From assembly GCA_048213135.1 (NCBI GenBank), contig PS015173.1:1-64000 (forward strand): a DNA stretch of 64,000 nucleotides, given 5' to 3'. Position numbers and translations under genes: made by a program. This DNA is from Reclinomonas americana ATCC 50394. Taxonomy: Eukaryota; Jakobida; Jakobea; Jakobida. Positions 42,009-52,900 of this stretch are shown piece after piece (position 1 is the first letter of the stretch; every line of letters starts with the position of its first letter). The notes under the pieces are model-generated. The model saw only the letters and a list, made by a program, of their open reading frames with translations. It did not search any database and was not told the DNA's origin.

Positions 42009-43103
42009 TCATCGCCGCGAACGACGACTTGACTGTGTTCGCTGTTGTTGTTGTTGCTGCTGTTGCAGTTGTTGCTGCTGCCGTCCCTCGTACACACCGG
42101 CATAGTAGCCCGAGTAATAGTACGAGAGGAGCAGATTGTGCAGATCGGCGTCGGTGCCCGGCAACGGTGGCGGCGGCATGGGCGACGCCGCAGCAGCCGC
42201 AGCAGTCGCAGTCGCAGCAGCGGCACGAGTCGGCGGCGGAGCGATGCGATATCCGTCCTGGTAATAGACCGGCGTTGGCGCCACCTCCTCCTCCTCCTCC
42301 TCCTCTCCCTCCTCGTCGTCTTCTTCCTCCCCATCGTCGTCTTCCTCCTCGTCATCGTACTCATCCGCCGCCGGCGCCGATGCTTCTCCCACCCCGCCAC
42401 CGTACGACCACGCAGCGTACGGCTGCATTTGCTGCTGCTGTTGCTGCTGTTGCTGGTAGTACGCAGCCCACGCAGCAGCCGTCGGATCCGAGCTCCTGCG
42501 CCACCGCCAGCCACATGTGAGTCCAACGAAGGATAAGAGGCCAGCAATACAAACGCAACGCATAGTACGCGGCCGTGTACGGATCATACTGCTGTTGCTG
42601 TTGCCCGTACCCATACTGCGCATAGTACGCTGCAGTAGCAGCAGCAGCAGTGCTGTCCACTGCATCCTCGGAAGCAGTCTTCGCCTTTGACTTCTTACTC
42701 TTCTTCGCCTTGTCCTTCTTTTTCCTCTTCTCTGCTCCCTCGCCCTCCTCCTCGCCCTCCTTCTTGCTGGACTTGTGCTTGCCATGCTTGTCCTTCTTCT
42801 CCTTGCGCTCCTTCTTTGACTTCTTCTTCTTGTGCTTCTTCTCGTCGTCGTCCTCCTCCTCCTCTTCACTGCGCGGTGGCACACGATGCCGCGCACTGTA
42901 CTCACTCTGCGCCTGCTCCCACGCACGCAGCAGTGCCGAGTCGTCCCACAAATCGCTGTTCTGCTGCGTGGACACTCACAATAAGACCCTTGTGTGTGTG
43001 AGAGAAAGAGAGAGAGAGTGTGAGCGAGCGTGTAGGACGCAACGCGCAGCTCGGCAATGGTGTACGTCACACCAGGCTCCACGTGTGTCACCGGCGTCGC
43101 CAT
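42009..43103 (-). CDS. SMN: SMN (survival motor neuron) homologue without Tudor domain
   Basis: Start at 43103 (MATPVTHVEPGVTYTIAELR). After a GTTGCG intron (donor 43043) comes NSDLWDDSALLRAWEQAQSE, the Gemin2-binding helix of SMN (human DIWDDTALIKAYDKA). The middle is Lys/Glu-rich (KKHKKKKSKKERKEKKDKHG), then Tyr/Gln-rich and acidic. The C-terminus has a proline stretch (PMPPPPLPG) and the YG box DLHNLLLSYYYSGYYAGVYE that drives oligomerisation, then a Gln run and RRSRR, stop at 42011-42009. No Tudor fold is seen between the two ends, as in fission yeast Smn1. SMN assembles Sm rings on spliceosomal snRNAs. Finding it in an intron-dense genome is coherent. Head-to-head with the MFS gene. Confidence 0.85.
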   Translation of the reverse strand: MATPVTHVEPGVTYTIAELRVASYTLAHTLSLFLSHTQGSYCECPRSRTAICGTTRHCCVRGSRRRVSTVRGIVCHRAVKRRRRTTTRRSTRRRSQRRSARRRRTSMASTSPARRRARRRAREQRRGKRRTRRRRVRSQRRRLLPRMQWTALLLLLLQRTMRSMGTGNSNSSMIRTRPRTMRCVCIAGLLSFVGLTCGWRWRRSSDPTAAAWAAYYQQQQQQQQQMQPYAAWSYGGGVGEASAPAADEYDDEEEDDDGEEEDDEEGEEEEEEEVAPTPVYYQDGYRIAPPPTRAAAATATAAAAAASPMPPPPLPGTDADLHNLLLSYYYSGYYAGVYEGRQQQQLQQQQQQQQRTQSSRRSRR

Positions 43104-43165
43104 TGGAGAGACAGAGAGACAGACTGGACACGTGCAGGACACAGCGCAAAACCGTTCGTTTGTCA
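43104..43165. promoter_or_regulatory. Shared divergent promoter SMN / MFS
   Basis: Sixty-two bases between start codons on opposite strands, including a GAGAGACAGAGAGACAGA purine run. Function inferred from layout. Confidence 0.4.
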
Positions 43166-45220
43166 ATGAAGCAGCGAGCAGTGCCCTCGCCTTCCTCTGC
43201 TGCTGCAGCAGCTGCGACTGCTGCGGCGACTGCTGCAGCGACTGCCTCTGCGAATGGAGAGAGTGGCGCATTGCCTGGAACGCCCTCTTCGTCGAGTGTG
43301 TCGGCGACGGCCATGAGTCCAGCAGTGGAGGGTTTGATGAGCGCAGAGGGCGTGGATGCGCGTGGTGGCTCGCCTTTGCATGGGAAAGGCCGCTTGTTGT
43401 CGGCGGCCAGCAGCAGTGCACGTGGCGAGCACGGGGACGGCGGTGGGCATCATAATCACGGCCACTTGTCGGTGTGTGGGCTGAGTGGGCGGGCGATGAT
43501 GCTGGCCACGCTGTGCTTGATTGCGCTGGGAGAGAACTTGAGGTGCGTGCGCACGGAAGTGAGAGAAAGAGACCAGACTGTGAGACTCACATGGTGGCGT
43601 CAATCGCAGTTACTATCTGCCGGCGCCGTTCATTGGGCCTGAGATGATCTCGCGAGGTCTCACGCAGCTGCAAGTTGGTTTTGTCGATGCCAGTCCGTCG
43701 ATTGCGTCGCTGCTGGCGACGCCGTTTGTGGCGCGCGTTCTGCGGGTGCCGGGGCGAGCGCGGATGCTGTTGTATGTGGGTCTGATGTTGCAGATTGCGG
43801 CGTACTCGGCGTTCAGTTTCATGGGCCACGTGGGCGATGGCGTGGGATTCTTAATTGGTTCGCTGACGCTGCAGTCGGCGGTCGGTGTGGCAAGCGCGTG
43901 TACGCAGACCACGAGCCTGACGCTGGCGGCGCGCGCGTATCCGAGTCAGACGGGGTGGGCGCGAGGTGTGGTGGAAACCGCCGTCGGCGTCGGCTTTTTC
44001 CTCGGCCCCGGTCTGTGCAATGTCTCCACGTGTGTTCTCTTGGCGACTGACTGATTTTCTTCCGCGCGCAGTGGTCGGCGGCTTGCTGTACTCGGCCAGC
44101 TCGTTTGCCTTCCCGTTTGTGGTGATGACGGTGTTCATGTGCATCTGCCTGGCGTCCTTTGAGTGCGTGCAACGGAGAGTACGACTGCGCGATGAGGGCG
44201 ACGAGTCCACACTGGATGCTGGCGGCGACGAGATGGACGAGGAGAATGGGGGCGGAGATCCGGAGGATGTGCGCGAATATCGCGGCGAGAAACCACTGTG
44301 GAGAATTATGTTCGGGCGCTGGTGGGTGCTGATTGGCACCATGGCCGTCTACTGCAGCTCGGTAATGTTTGGCCTGCTGTCGGCCACACTCGCACCGGCC
44401 CTCGACGGCACACTCGGCAGCGTGGGTGTGGCCATTGCTCTTGGTCTCACCAATGTGACGTACGTCGGCTCGTCGCTCTTTGCCGGCTGGGTTAGCGACG
44501 GCCAGGCGTGGTCCCGCCGATTGACGCTGCTGGTCGGTTTGTTGGCGTGCGGGCTGGGCACGCTGCTGCTCGGCCCGGCCTCCACCATGCTGGCCGAGCG
44601 GCTTCCGGACGAGGAGGGGCCACCGCTGTCGGCGTTGATGACAGTGTTGACCAGTGTGGTGCTGATGGGACTCGGTGGTGGAGTTGCGTTGTTGTGCCGA
44701 CGTCGTGAGTTGAAGAATGATTACTGAAGACATGGCAGTTTGCATACGTGGCGCCATTCCCCGAGATCACTGCGTCGCCGGACATTGGCGAACGGCGGGC
44801 GCACTTGGCCAGCGCCTTGGCCTTTGCAGCCATGGAGGCCGGGTCGTTGAGTGGCGCTATTGGAGGATCGGAGTTGGTGGAATTGGTGCGTGTGTGCATG
44901 CCGGCATTGTCACCCTGCTGGTTTCGTGCTACTCGATTGTTTTGTTCATTATTTCCTCGTTTTGTGCGCACCAGCTGGGATTCTCCAAGGCCACGCTATG
45001 GGTCGGCGGCTGCATCACTTTTATTTCGGTGCTGAGCATCGTCTACGCGGTGCAGTCGTCGTCGTCGTCATCATCATCAACATCTTCCGGTGACGCAATG
45101 GCCACATCAGGGGCGCTCATCCTCCGCAGCACAACGCAGGCGTCAGCGCTGTCGACGAACCACCAGCGATTAGGGTCGTCGACAGTAATCCAGATGCAGG
45201 AGATTAAATCGGCTATGTAA
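43166..45220 (+). CDS. Major facilitator superfamily transporter
   Basis: Start at 43166 (MKQRAVPSPSSAAAAAATAA); the first 90 residues are Ala/Ser/Gly-rich with a His patch, presumably cytosolic. Membrane segments follow: GRAMMLATLCLIALGENL, then after an intron YYLPAPFIGPEMISRGLTQL, VGFVDASPSIASLLATPFVA, MLLYVGLMLQIAAYSAFSFM and so on, about twelve helices in all. A long acidic loop (DEGDESTLDAGGDEMDEENG) sits between the halves. The second half has WVLIGTMAVYCSSVMFGLLS and FAGWVSDGQAWSRRLTLLVG, the MFS loop 8-9 equivalent of G-x3-D-R-x-G-R. Helix 1 and the 'P-F-I/L-P' pattern recall the SLC18-type drug:proton antiporters, but the substrate is unknown. TAA at 45218-45220. The 340 bases after it show no gene. 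Confidence 0.8.
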
Positions 45221-45560
45221 GTATTGTTACGGCTGCGGTCTGTCCCGATTGACAACGATATCGAAAAACAGCTCGATCATCTCTCGCTTTCCCTTTAGTG
45301 CGTCACTCGCCGTTCCGTCACTGAATCGACACACCAGCGTAAAACCGCCCGCGCCCCAGCATCACGTGGGCGACGCGCGCGACGAACCGCCTCTCTCACT
45401 CGTCTGGTCGATTATTCCGTCGTTTGTGCGCAATTCTCCCGGAGGGACGATTCTTGTTTCGCCCCAAGTCCACCACTCGCTGAGGAGAGCACGCAACGTC
45501 GTCCCTCTCTCTCTCTCCGTTAAACGCCCCTGCTTGACCTCAAAAAACGACGCGTCCACC

Positions 45561-46103
45561 ATGCCTCACTACCCATCAGCGGTCCACCGGCCATCATCAT
45601 GGACGACAATGATGCTTCTCATCGCCTTCCTCGTACTCTCCGCAGCCACCGCCGCCGCCGCCGCCGCCTCAGCAGCCGCCGCACCACACGCCTCACAAGT
45701 CGAGGAGGCAGTTACGTGAGCGGCTGGGGCGGCGCACGTGATCGCAGAGGTACCTCACACGCTTTACGTGTGCACACAGCGACGCGAGTTCCGCAGCATG
45801 CGACGCGTCATGGCCTCCCTCAACGTGCTGGTCCACACCAACGCCACCGCGCAGAGACTCCACGCGGCACTGGAGGCCGCTCGACGCCTGCAGACTGTCG
45901 GTGAGCACGACACCAATGCCGAGGCGGCGGCGCACGATCACTCGCGCGACGCGCTGATTGCCCGCGTCCAACACATGAGCAAGCTGCAGCAGGAGGTGCT
46001 GGCGGTCTACAAGGGCGCTCGCCGTGATGTTCCACCGGCAGAGTTTGTCAAGATGGTCGAGGCGTTCAAGGAAACGCTTACCACGTACACCTCAACTAAC
46101 TAA
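45561..46103 (+). CDS. Small secreted helical protein, member A
   Basis: Exons 45561-45710 and 45780-46103 give 157 residues. The N-terminus has a hydrophobic signal core (TMMLLIAFLVLSAATAAAAA). The mature part is predicted mostly helical: EEARREFRSMRRVMASLN, LHAALEAARRLQTVGEHD, KLQQEVLAVYKGARRDVPPA, EFVKMVEAFKETLTTY. No cysteine is present in the mature chain, and no domain is recognised. Its AR-x-EFRS-x-R, 'LEAA...T-x-GE' and C-terminal 'F...L-T' pattern lines up with members B and C on the other strand downstream, so the three look like a local family. The donor is GTTACG, a near variant of GTTGCG. Confidence 0.65.
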
Positions 46104-46144
46104 CGGAGTGGAGTAATGAACTTGTCGCTGTTTCGCTGTTTTAC

Positions 46145-46915
46145 ATGCGCTTTGCACTGGCCTCTGAGGCCATTACGACAGAGGTGGCTGCCGCTGGCAC
46201 CAAGCCAGCTGCGTAAGCCGAGCCGGGCAGCAAATCGAAAGAAAGAGAGAGAGTGTGTGTTTGCTCACGCACACACGCAGGTGTTTGTGCTGTTCTACTC
46301 GGAGACGTGTCCACCTGCGCGTGCCTTCTTCCCCTCGTTCACTGCGGTGGCAGAGGAGTACGCCAACGACGCGGTGTTTCTGGTCACAGACTGGGAGCAA
46401 TCACGCGTTTCGTCTTGTCACACACACGCTCTCTCTCACTCACTCACACACTCTCTCACTCTCTGTGTCGTCAGGATCTGGTGCAAGTGCACAGCATCGT
46501 GTCGCTGCCTGCGGTGCTGTGTCTGCGACGCGGTCGCAGCTCACAGGCCGACATTCTGGTCGGGGCGGCCAAGGCGCCACTGGTGCGCTTTGTGCGCACA
46601 CACTTGGGTCTGACGGTGGACGAGCCGCCACCAGTGGTGGCACCCACGCGCGCTCGACCAGCGGCAGCAGTGGCTCCGGCACCACCGCAGAGTGGCGGAG
46701 GAACGACGAGCTCGACGGCCAGTGCGCCCAAGCGATCTGCAACAGCAGCAGCGGCACCTACAGCAGGAGGAGGAGGAGGCAGTAGCAGTCGATCGGCCAC
46801 TGCAGTTGCCGCTGCGCCTGTGCCACACCATCACACGAACGCCGACAGCGACGATGACGATGATTACGGTGGTGGCGAGTTGGACGACGATGACTTGAGT
46901 ACAGATGAGCTATAG
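46145..46915 (+). CDS. Thioredoxin-fold protein with degenerate CPPA active site, TDEL tail (5' uncertain)
   Basis: The core reads VFVLFYSETCPPARAFFPSF and EEYANDAVFLVTDWEQS, then after an intron VQVHSIVSLPAVLCLRRG with a proline in the cis-Pro position. This is a thioredoxin fold whose CxxC is reduced to CPPA, so only one cysteine remains. A long Pro/Ala/Ser/Gly linker and acidic stretch follow, ending DDLSTDEL, which resembles an ER-retrieval tail like the SDEL of the PDI in this window. TAG at 46913-46915. The start is unclear: the frame from ATG at 46145 (MRFALASEAITTEV) joins the core exon at 46280 only with a GC-AG type splice, and no strong signal peptide is seen. A chaperone or substrate-binding ER protein is possible. 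Confidence 0.55.
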
Positions 46916-47191
46916 CGGTGACTGGCGAGGAGGGTGAGGAGGGAGAAGGATAAGATGTCGATCTGTCTTGGTCGCCTTGACACAAACGGTGGGGTGGCGA
47001 TAATGACTGTGGAGCACACCCCCTTCACTGCTACTAGCGGATGGACGACGCAGGTGTACCGCAAAACATCGTTGGCAAAACATTTTATATAGCAGCTACA
47101 TAGTTAGTACATGATACAGAATAGTGGGTGACAGTGCCCAGCACGTCGTCTTCTCCAACCAGAGGGTCCTCTCTGGCTGCCGCAAGAGGCA

Positions 47192-47782
47192 TTACTCGGG
47201 ACGAGCAAACTCAGTGAGCGCCGCCTCAAACCTGCACATGCACGACGTGTGAGTGTGCAGTTGTCCCAAGCACAAACATTGGCAAAAAAACGCAACTCAG
47301 ACATGAGGGTGGTGAACTCCTTGATGTGGCGCACGTTCTTGGCGTCGAGGTGCTTGAACGAGGCCTCCACAGTGCCAAACAGCGAGTTCAAGTTGACCAG
47401 CGCACGCTCCAACACAGTGCGGCTGCGCGGGTTCTCGGCACGGCGACCACCGCGTGTCTGGTGCATGCGCATCGAGGTCAGCGCGGCCTCCAGCACACCG
47501 GCATCGGACGAGCTCTGCTTGGCCTGCTCATGCACACACACAGCGTGAGTGGCTCTCTGTGTGATCACTCTGGTCGAGTGCGCGCCTAGTCACCTTGTTC
47601 ACGTGGCGGAGCAGCTGGCGCCAGCTGCGATAGTCGGCGCGGGCCTTCTCGTACAGGGCAGAGGCATCACCCAGGGCTCCCTCGTTGCCAGCGTCCTCGG
47701 CAGAGACGGCAGCGTAGGCGGTGGTGGCGGCCAGAGCGCACAACACCAGCAACAGGAGGAGTGTTCGCACAGAGATGATCAT
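47192..47782 (-). CDS. Small secreted helical protein, member B
   Basis: Exons 47782-47594, 47523-47297 and 47231-47192 sum to 456 bases, 151 residues. Signal peptide MIISVRTLLLLLVLCALAAT. The mature chain is helical: YEKARADYRSWRQLLRHVNK, DAGVLEAALTSMRMHQTRGG, NPRSRTVLERALVNLNSLFG, TVEASFKHLDAKNVRHIKEF. It shares the block DAGVLEAALTSMRMHQTRGG exactly with member C, and the first intron is at the same site and phase (after H-V-x-K). No cysteine in the mature part and no family recognised. The second intron starts GTTGCG (donor 47296). A 20-N gap lies 86 bases upstream of the start. Confidence 0.72.
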
Positions 47783-47798
47783 GATTGGGTGGGGTGGG

Positions 47799-47904
47799 GT
47801 GGGGTGTGTGTGTGTGTGTGTGTGTGTGGTGGTGTGTGTGTCGTCGGTGGTGGTCGTCGTCGCGGCGNNNNNNNNNNNNNNNNNNNNGTGTGTGTGTGGG
47901 TGTG
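47799..47904. repeat. TG-rich tracts around a 20-N gap
   Basis: (TG)n-like runs interrupted by GGTGG units lie on both sides of the gap at 47868-47887, upstream of member B. The low complexity probably caused the gap. Confidence 0.7.
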
Positions 47905-48509
47905 TGTGTGTCTCGGGTGAGGTTCGCTCGCGGCGTTGATACAAGGGACGGTTGTCTGGAGTGCGGAAGGGTCGGAAGAATGCGTGCGCGCGGTCGGGAC
48001 GATCGGAATAACATGGCGAGCTGCTACTGCTGGGCCGGCACACCTCGCAGAGTCTCGAGAGGCCGTATGCGGTGTAAGCGTGACCCTCTTGTGGCTCGTC
48101 ATCCCACATGGTGTTGCCAGCAAGTCTGCCAAAGTGCAGCTGGTTTTGATAACAAATATATTTCTGTTTTGTTCTCCTCTCTCCTGTCTGCTCGCAGTTG
48201 GAGTGCCGACAAGCTCATTCGTGCGCGATTGGGCGCAGTGCAAGTTCTCGCTGTTTCTTCTCTCGCATGGCAATGGACAACGAGTTTCTAGTCGTTTTTC
48301 TAAGTGTTTTACATTCTACCGTACACCACCAGCAACAAGAAGCAAACAAAATTGGTGCCAACAAGCCATGCAGGCACGCAGGCACACAGACACCGAATCG
48401 CATAACATCGTGATCACGGTGCTGCTCCGTGCGCGCCATTCATGCTGGCACTCGAAAAGGAACCAAAACGTTCTTGTTGCGGCCCAAGGGGCACGCGTAC
48501 GCCTGTCGT
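47905..48509. other. Intergenic region between members B and C, no gene seen
   Basis: No frame on either strand shows a domain, signal peptide or plausible splice pattern. It contains an AT-richer patch near 48150 and should hold the promoter of member B and the 3' UTR of member C. Confidence 0.5.
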
Positions 48510-49250
48510 CTACTCCGAGCGCGCCACGCTTTCCAGCGTCTGCTCGAACTCGCGCACGAGGGTGTTGAACTCGCGAACATCGCGAGCGTTGGTGGAGCTG
48601 TGTGTGCGGAACGCGGCCTCCACAGTGCCAAACAGCTGCACGCACAACAAAACCAAGTAAGCCACCACTTCTACTTCAGGAGCCACCCCCGCCACACCAC
48701 CACCACCACCACCGCGCTGGCCAAGTTTCCCTGCAATTTCGTTAACCACACACCCCATCCTTCTCCTCTCGCTCTCTCTCCGTCCTCTTCGTGCTCACTC
48801 TCGTTTGTCAAACAACGCACCAGTGACAACTGGGAGACCGCACGATCCAGCACCGTACGGCTGCGTGGGTTGTCCATGCGCCGTCCACCACGAGTCTGGT
48901 GCATGCGCATCGAGGTCAGGGCGGCCTCCAGCACACCCGCGTCCATCGTGCTCTCGCGTGCCTGTGCGCTCTCGGCGTGAGTTCAAGCACAACATAGAGA
49001 GAGATGGACAGAGAGAAGGGTCACGCACCTTGATCACGTGGCGCAGCAGCTGCTTCCAGCTGCGAAAGTTCTTGCGCGCACTCTCGTACTCGTCCATCAT
49101 GGCCTGCGTCGGGGTGCTGGGCATCGACAGTGACTGGCGAGCCTCCAGCTCCTCTTCAGCGTCCCAAGCAGACACCGAACACGCCAGCAGCACCACCATA
49201 AACGCGCACAGCGCCAGCACCAGCAGCAGTGGTCTCGTCATCTTGGTCAT
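48510..49250 (-). CDS. Small secreted helical protein, member C
   Basis: Exons 49250-49029, 48961-48821 and 48635-48510 sum to 489 bases, 162 residues. Start MTKMTRPLLLVLALCAFMVV with a signal peptide; the mature chain begins near WDAEEELEARQSL. Helical blocks YESARKNFRSWKQLLRHVIK, DAGVLEAALTSMRMHQTRGG, NPRSRTVLDRAVSQLSL, LFGTVEAAFRTHSSTNARDV and EFNTLVREFEQTLESVA match member B throughout, with about two thirds identity by eye. The intron after the first helix is shared, while the second intron sits earlier than in member B (before LFGTVE rather than near the C-terminus). Function unknown; a tandem duplicate of member B. Confidence 0.75.
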
Positions 49251-49969
49251 TGCTTTGGGCGCTGCGTGCTGTCCGCGAAATAATCTGGCGACGCATGTCA
49301 GTCTCATACACACACGCACACACACACACACTCTGCCACTGCTCACCAACACACTGAAAACGAGTATACGCGACAAACGAAGATTGGCGATTGGGTGAAT
49401 AGGAGGTCCGATATTCAGCACAAGTCGCAGTTCTCTCCGACTCGTCCAGCACTGAACTCATATGCGGGTGCGCGAACATGCACTGGCACTATGTGAGGGG
49501 AGTCCGGAATCCGTGCACGTGCATAGACCGTGCATGTGCACATGAAGGCAGTCGTTGTCCTGTCGTCCGGTGATCGGACTAGACCCGGCAAATCCTGTCA
49601 CACGATCTCAGTCGCATTACAGTCGCACATCCACAGCGAGAGAGCACCTGCGTATCCCACTCGTAGGGTCCTTGTGGGGGGCAGTTAATCGTGCACACAT
49701 CCAATGTCTGACAAGAACAAAAGTTGTGTGACATGCCCAGTCTCACGCCTGTCTCACGCTCACCGACTTGTATGTTTGTGTTTGTGTGTGTGCAGGTGGC
49801 TCATCAGGGTCGGCGGGGGGCCGATGGGGTGAGTTGCTTCATCTCACTCCTCGTATCCATTCTGCATCGAGTTTACGATTCTCCGCAGGCCCGGCGCACA
49901 ACACACGCAGTCAAACTGGTGGTGCGTTTTGTGTGAGTGTTGTGGTGCACAGTGTTAGGTGGCTACATT
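49251..49969. other. Region between member C and RNF213-like gene
   Basis: No complete gene is visible. Two short stretches bounded by acceptor- and donor-like sites (49796-49828 and 49890-49919) could be leading phase-1 exons of the RNF213-like gene (Gly/Ser-rich), so its true start may lie here. An imperfect inverted repeat of GTGCACGTGCAT with its complement occurs near 49515-49545. Confidence 0.4.
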
Positions 49970-52900
49970 ATGTGGAGTGTGAATGAAACAAACATGCAAA
50001 ACGCAGCCGCCGCCGCCGCCGCCACCGCCACAGCGGCACCCACCAAACCGGCATGGAATACCTCCACCAACCCTGCTGCTCGTCCTTCGTCAGCAGCAAA
50101 ACCCCCACTGTGGCCAGGTGAGCTGGTGTGCGCTGACCATGTGCACATTGCCTGAGCTCACCACTCTTGTCCCTTCCACTGCAGGATCGATGACGCGATG
50201 TGCGTAAAAATCGTCTCCTGTGTGTGCTTTCTTTTCTGCTGCGTCTGACAAACTTGATGCACAGCTCCCACAGGCACTGGTGCAGCAACAGGAGTGGGAG
50301 CAGCTGGTCCATCCGGTGTGTGTCCCGTTGGTCTTGTCAGCTCGGTGCACTGCTGTTGTCTGGCTCATCGTCTCGACACAGGTGCTGCTGCCGGCGGAAG
50401 TCGATCCGCAGCGCAGCAACCAGAAGCACGTGAGCTCGAATCATTACATACAGGTGGTGCAGGTTCGTCGGTGGAACCCGGCGCCGGCGTCGCATCACCA
50501 CCTCGTGCAGCCCCGTTGTTCAAGGGTGGCGCAACTGCCGCACGTGATGCCGCGGAGCACAATGGTACGCTCTGTGGTGCCGCCTTTCTTTGCCTCGCTC
50601 GCTTGACAGCAGTAACTCACTCCTAATCCCACGTGTCAGCGCGCGAGGCTGAGAAGCAAGCTCGACGCACCGACGCCGCACTCCGAGGTTGGTTGCTCTC
50701 TCTCGCTCTTCTTATTCTCCCATCGACAAGTGTTGTTGAAAATAGCGTGCTTGGTACATGTGCAGCCAGTGACGTCGCGCCCCGGTGGCCTGCAACCAAC
50801 AAAGGCACGCGTGCCAGTGTGGACGGTCGCGTGGGCGGCGACCCAGGACGAGGTTTGTTTTTCTACCGATACCTGCACCCCTCTCCATCTTGCTGAGTGT
50901 TTTGACCATCGCAGAGGCTGCAAACGACCGTGACAATCGGTCGAAGCGGGCAACTCTGCCACCACAAACTGGGTCGCTGGAAGAATTCCCTGCACTGGGC
51001 GCACCAGCAGGCCCGGGAGCACGCGCTGCGCACTCGTTGTCCTCGTCGGCTGCTGGCGGCTCAGCATCTGCCGGCAGCGGAGCCGTGGATGACATGCGCA
51101 GCATGCCAAGTGCACGACTGCGTGGTCCTGGGGACATCGTCGACTTGCCCCAGCCCCCATCGCCGGGTCGCGGACAACCTCGCCCAGATCAACAATCGTC
51201 GCCATCCTCGGCCGCATCTGGTTCCTCGTCTGTGATAACGGGGTCGGCGGCTGCCTTTGCGGCTGCCGCTGCAGGAGCAGGCGCAAGCGCTACCGCTGCA
51301 GACGCCGCGCCACCAGTGAGCTTCCGAGCCAACACGAAGAAAACTGGTGGTGTATTCTACCGATGGCTCGGTATCGGTCAAGGCTATGAATCGAAATGGG
51401 CCGGGGAGGTGGCGGACGTTCTCGCTCAACCACCGAGCTTTGATCCGTCGGCTCGTCTCGGTGGCGTGACGCGTGTGTTCAGCGGCTTCGATCGCAACAA
51501 TCAGCTCAGGGAGAACTCGGTACGTTGATCCCCGCGGTCGGCTGGTGAGGAAGAACACATGTGATTCAAATTGATGTGTGTGCAGAATTTCAAGGCCGAT
51601 GTGCAGCAAATGATTGATGTCTTCAAGCAATGGTTGGGCTGGGAGGGCTTGGACTTTGGCGCAGAGTACGTGACCATTATCGTCGCGGAGGAAAAGTTGG
51701 CATCGTGCGTACTGTGAACAGCAGAGATGCCTTGCTGTTGTGAATAGTGTGCTCATCGTTGGTGTCAGGTATGCTGTGCTGGGTGGCGTCGAGAGTGACA
51801 TGCGCTCACAAACGGAGCGTGTCGTGGAGCAGCTGTCGAGACTTCTGAACGGCGACATTACTGTCATCAAGCAATGCGTTGACGTCATGAAGGCCTTGCA
51901 GGCAGCGTCTCCGGGTGCCGTGCGCCATTTTGACCACGTTCTTCACGACCTGGTTGAACGGCACCAGCCGCGCACTGAACAAAACTTCCTGTGCCTTCTC
52001 ATGCGCCTGCTGTTGACAGTATCCCTCTCACAAGGTTCACTCCATCGATCGTGAGGCCATGCGTGCGTGTCTGTGTAACTGATGGTGTAAAATATGATAT
52101 TGGCGCAGTCGTGCTGGAGGAGGACTGGATGCTGTTTTGGGAAGGCTGCACTGATGGTATGATGTGATGAGCGGCATCACCCGTTGTTGCCTTTGTTGCG
52201 GTGACTCACGGTGCTGCTCCGGCACAGTCGACTACTTCACGAAGCTGAGAACTGAAGAGCACGTTGCTCGCGACTTTCGCGAGTTCTACCTGCTGCTCCC
52301 GCTCTCTGTTCGAATGGCAGTCAACTTTTCGCGTTACGTCTGCCTCCCGTCATCTTGCCAAGCCGATATCTGTCTTACACATGAGCTCTTGAACATTTTT
52401 CTTGTCACGAAAACAGTGTGGGCCACGGTATGTGTGTTTGCCTGTGTACTGCTAGATGTATGTGCAAATGCTGACCGTCGCTGTGACACGACAGCGACGG
52501 GATTTGATGACCGTGGTAGGCGCACGCCGCTTCAAGGAGCTTTTGGCGCTGTTTCCGAGACCACTCGTGGATGCGGGCTCTGTGGAGAATGCGCAATACT
52601 TGGCATCACTCGTCTCCACCCGACTAGAATTGCAAAACCGCCCGTCTCCCGTTGTGCGCGAGTGGATGGGCACGTTGCTGGAGTGCAGCACCTTGGTTGT
52701 CACTCACGAGAGTGCTGCGGCGCGTGTAAGTGGAGCTCTGATCGACTTGCTTCTCGCTGACACCAGGAGTAGACCGGTTAGTGTTGTGCCTTTGGTGACT
52801 CAATCCCTCCGCTTGCTCACGTTGTCGCTGCGCAGGACCACATTGTGGAGCGTCTGGAGGCTGTGGTTGACGCAGCCAGCGAAAGCGTATGCCGTGACCA

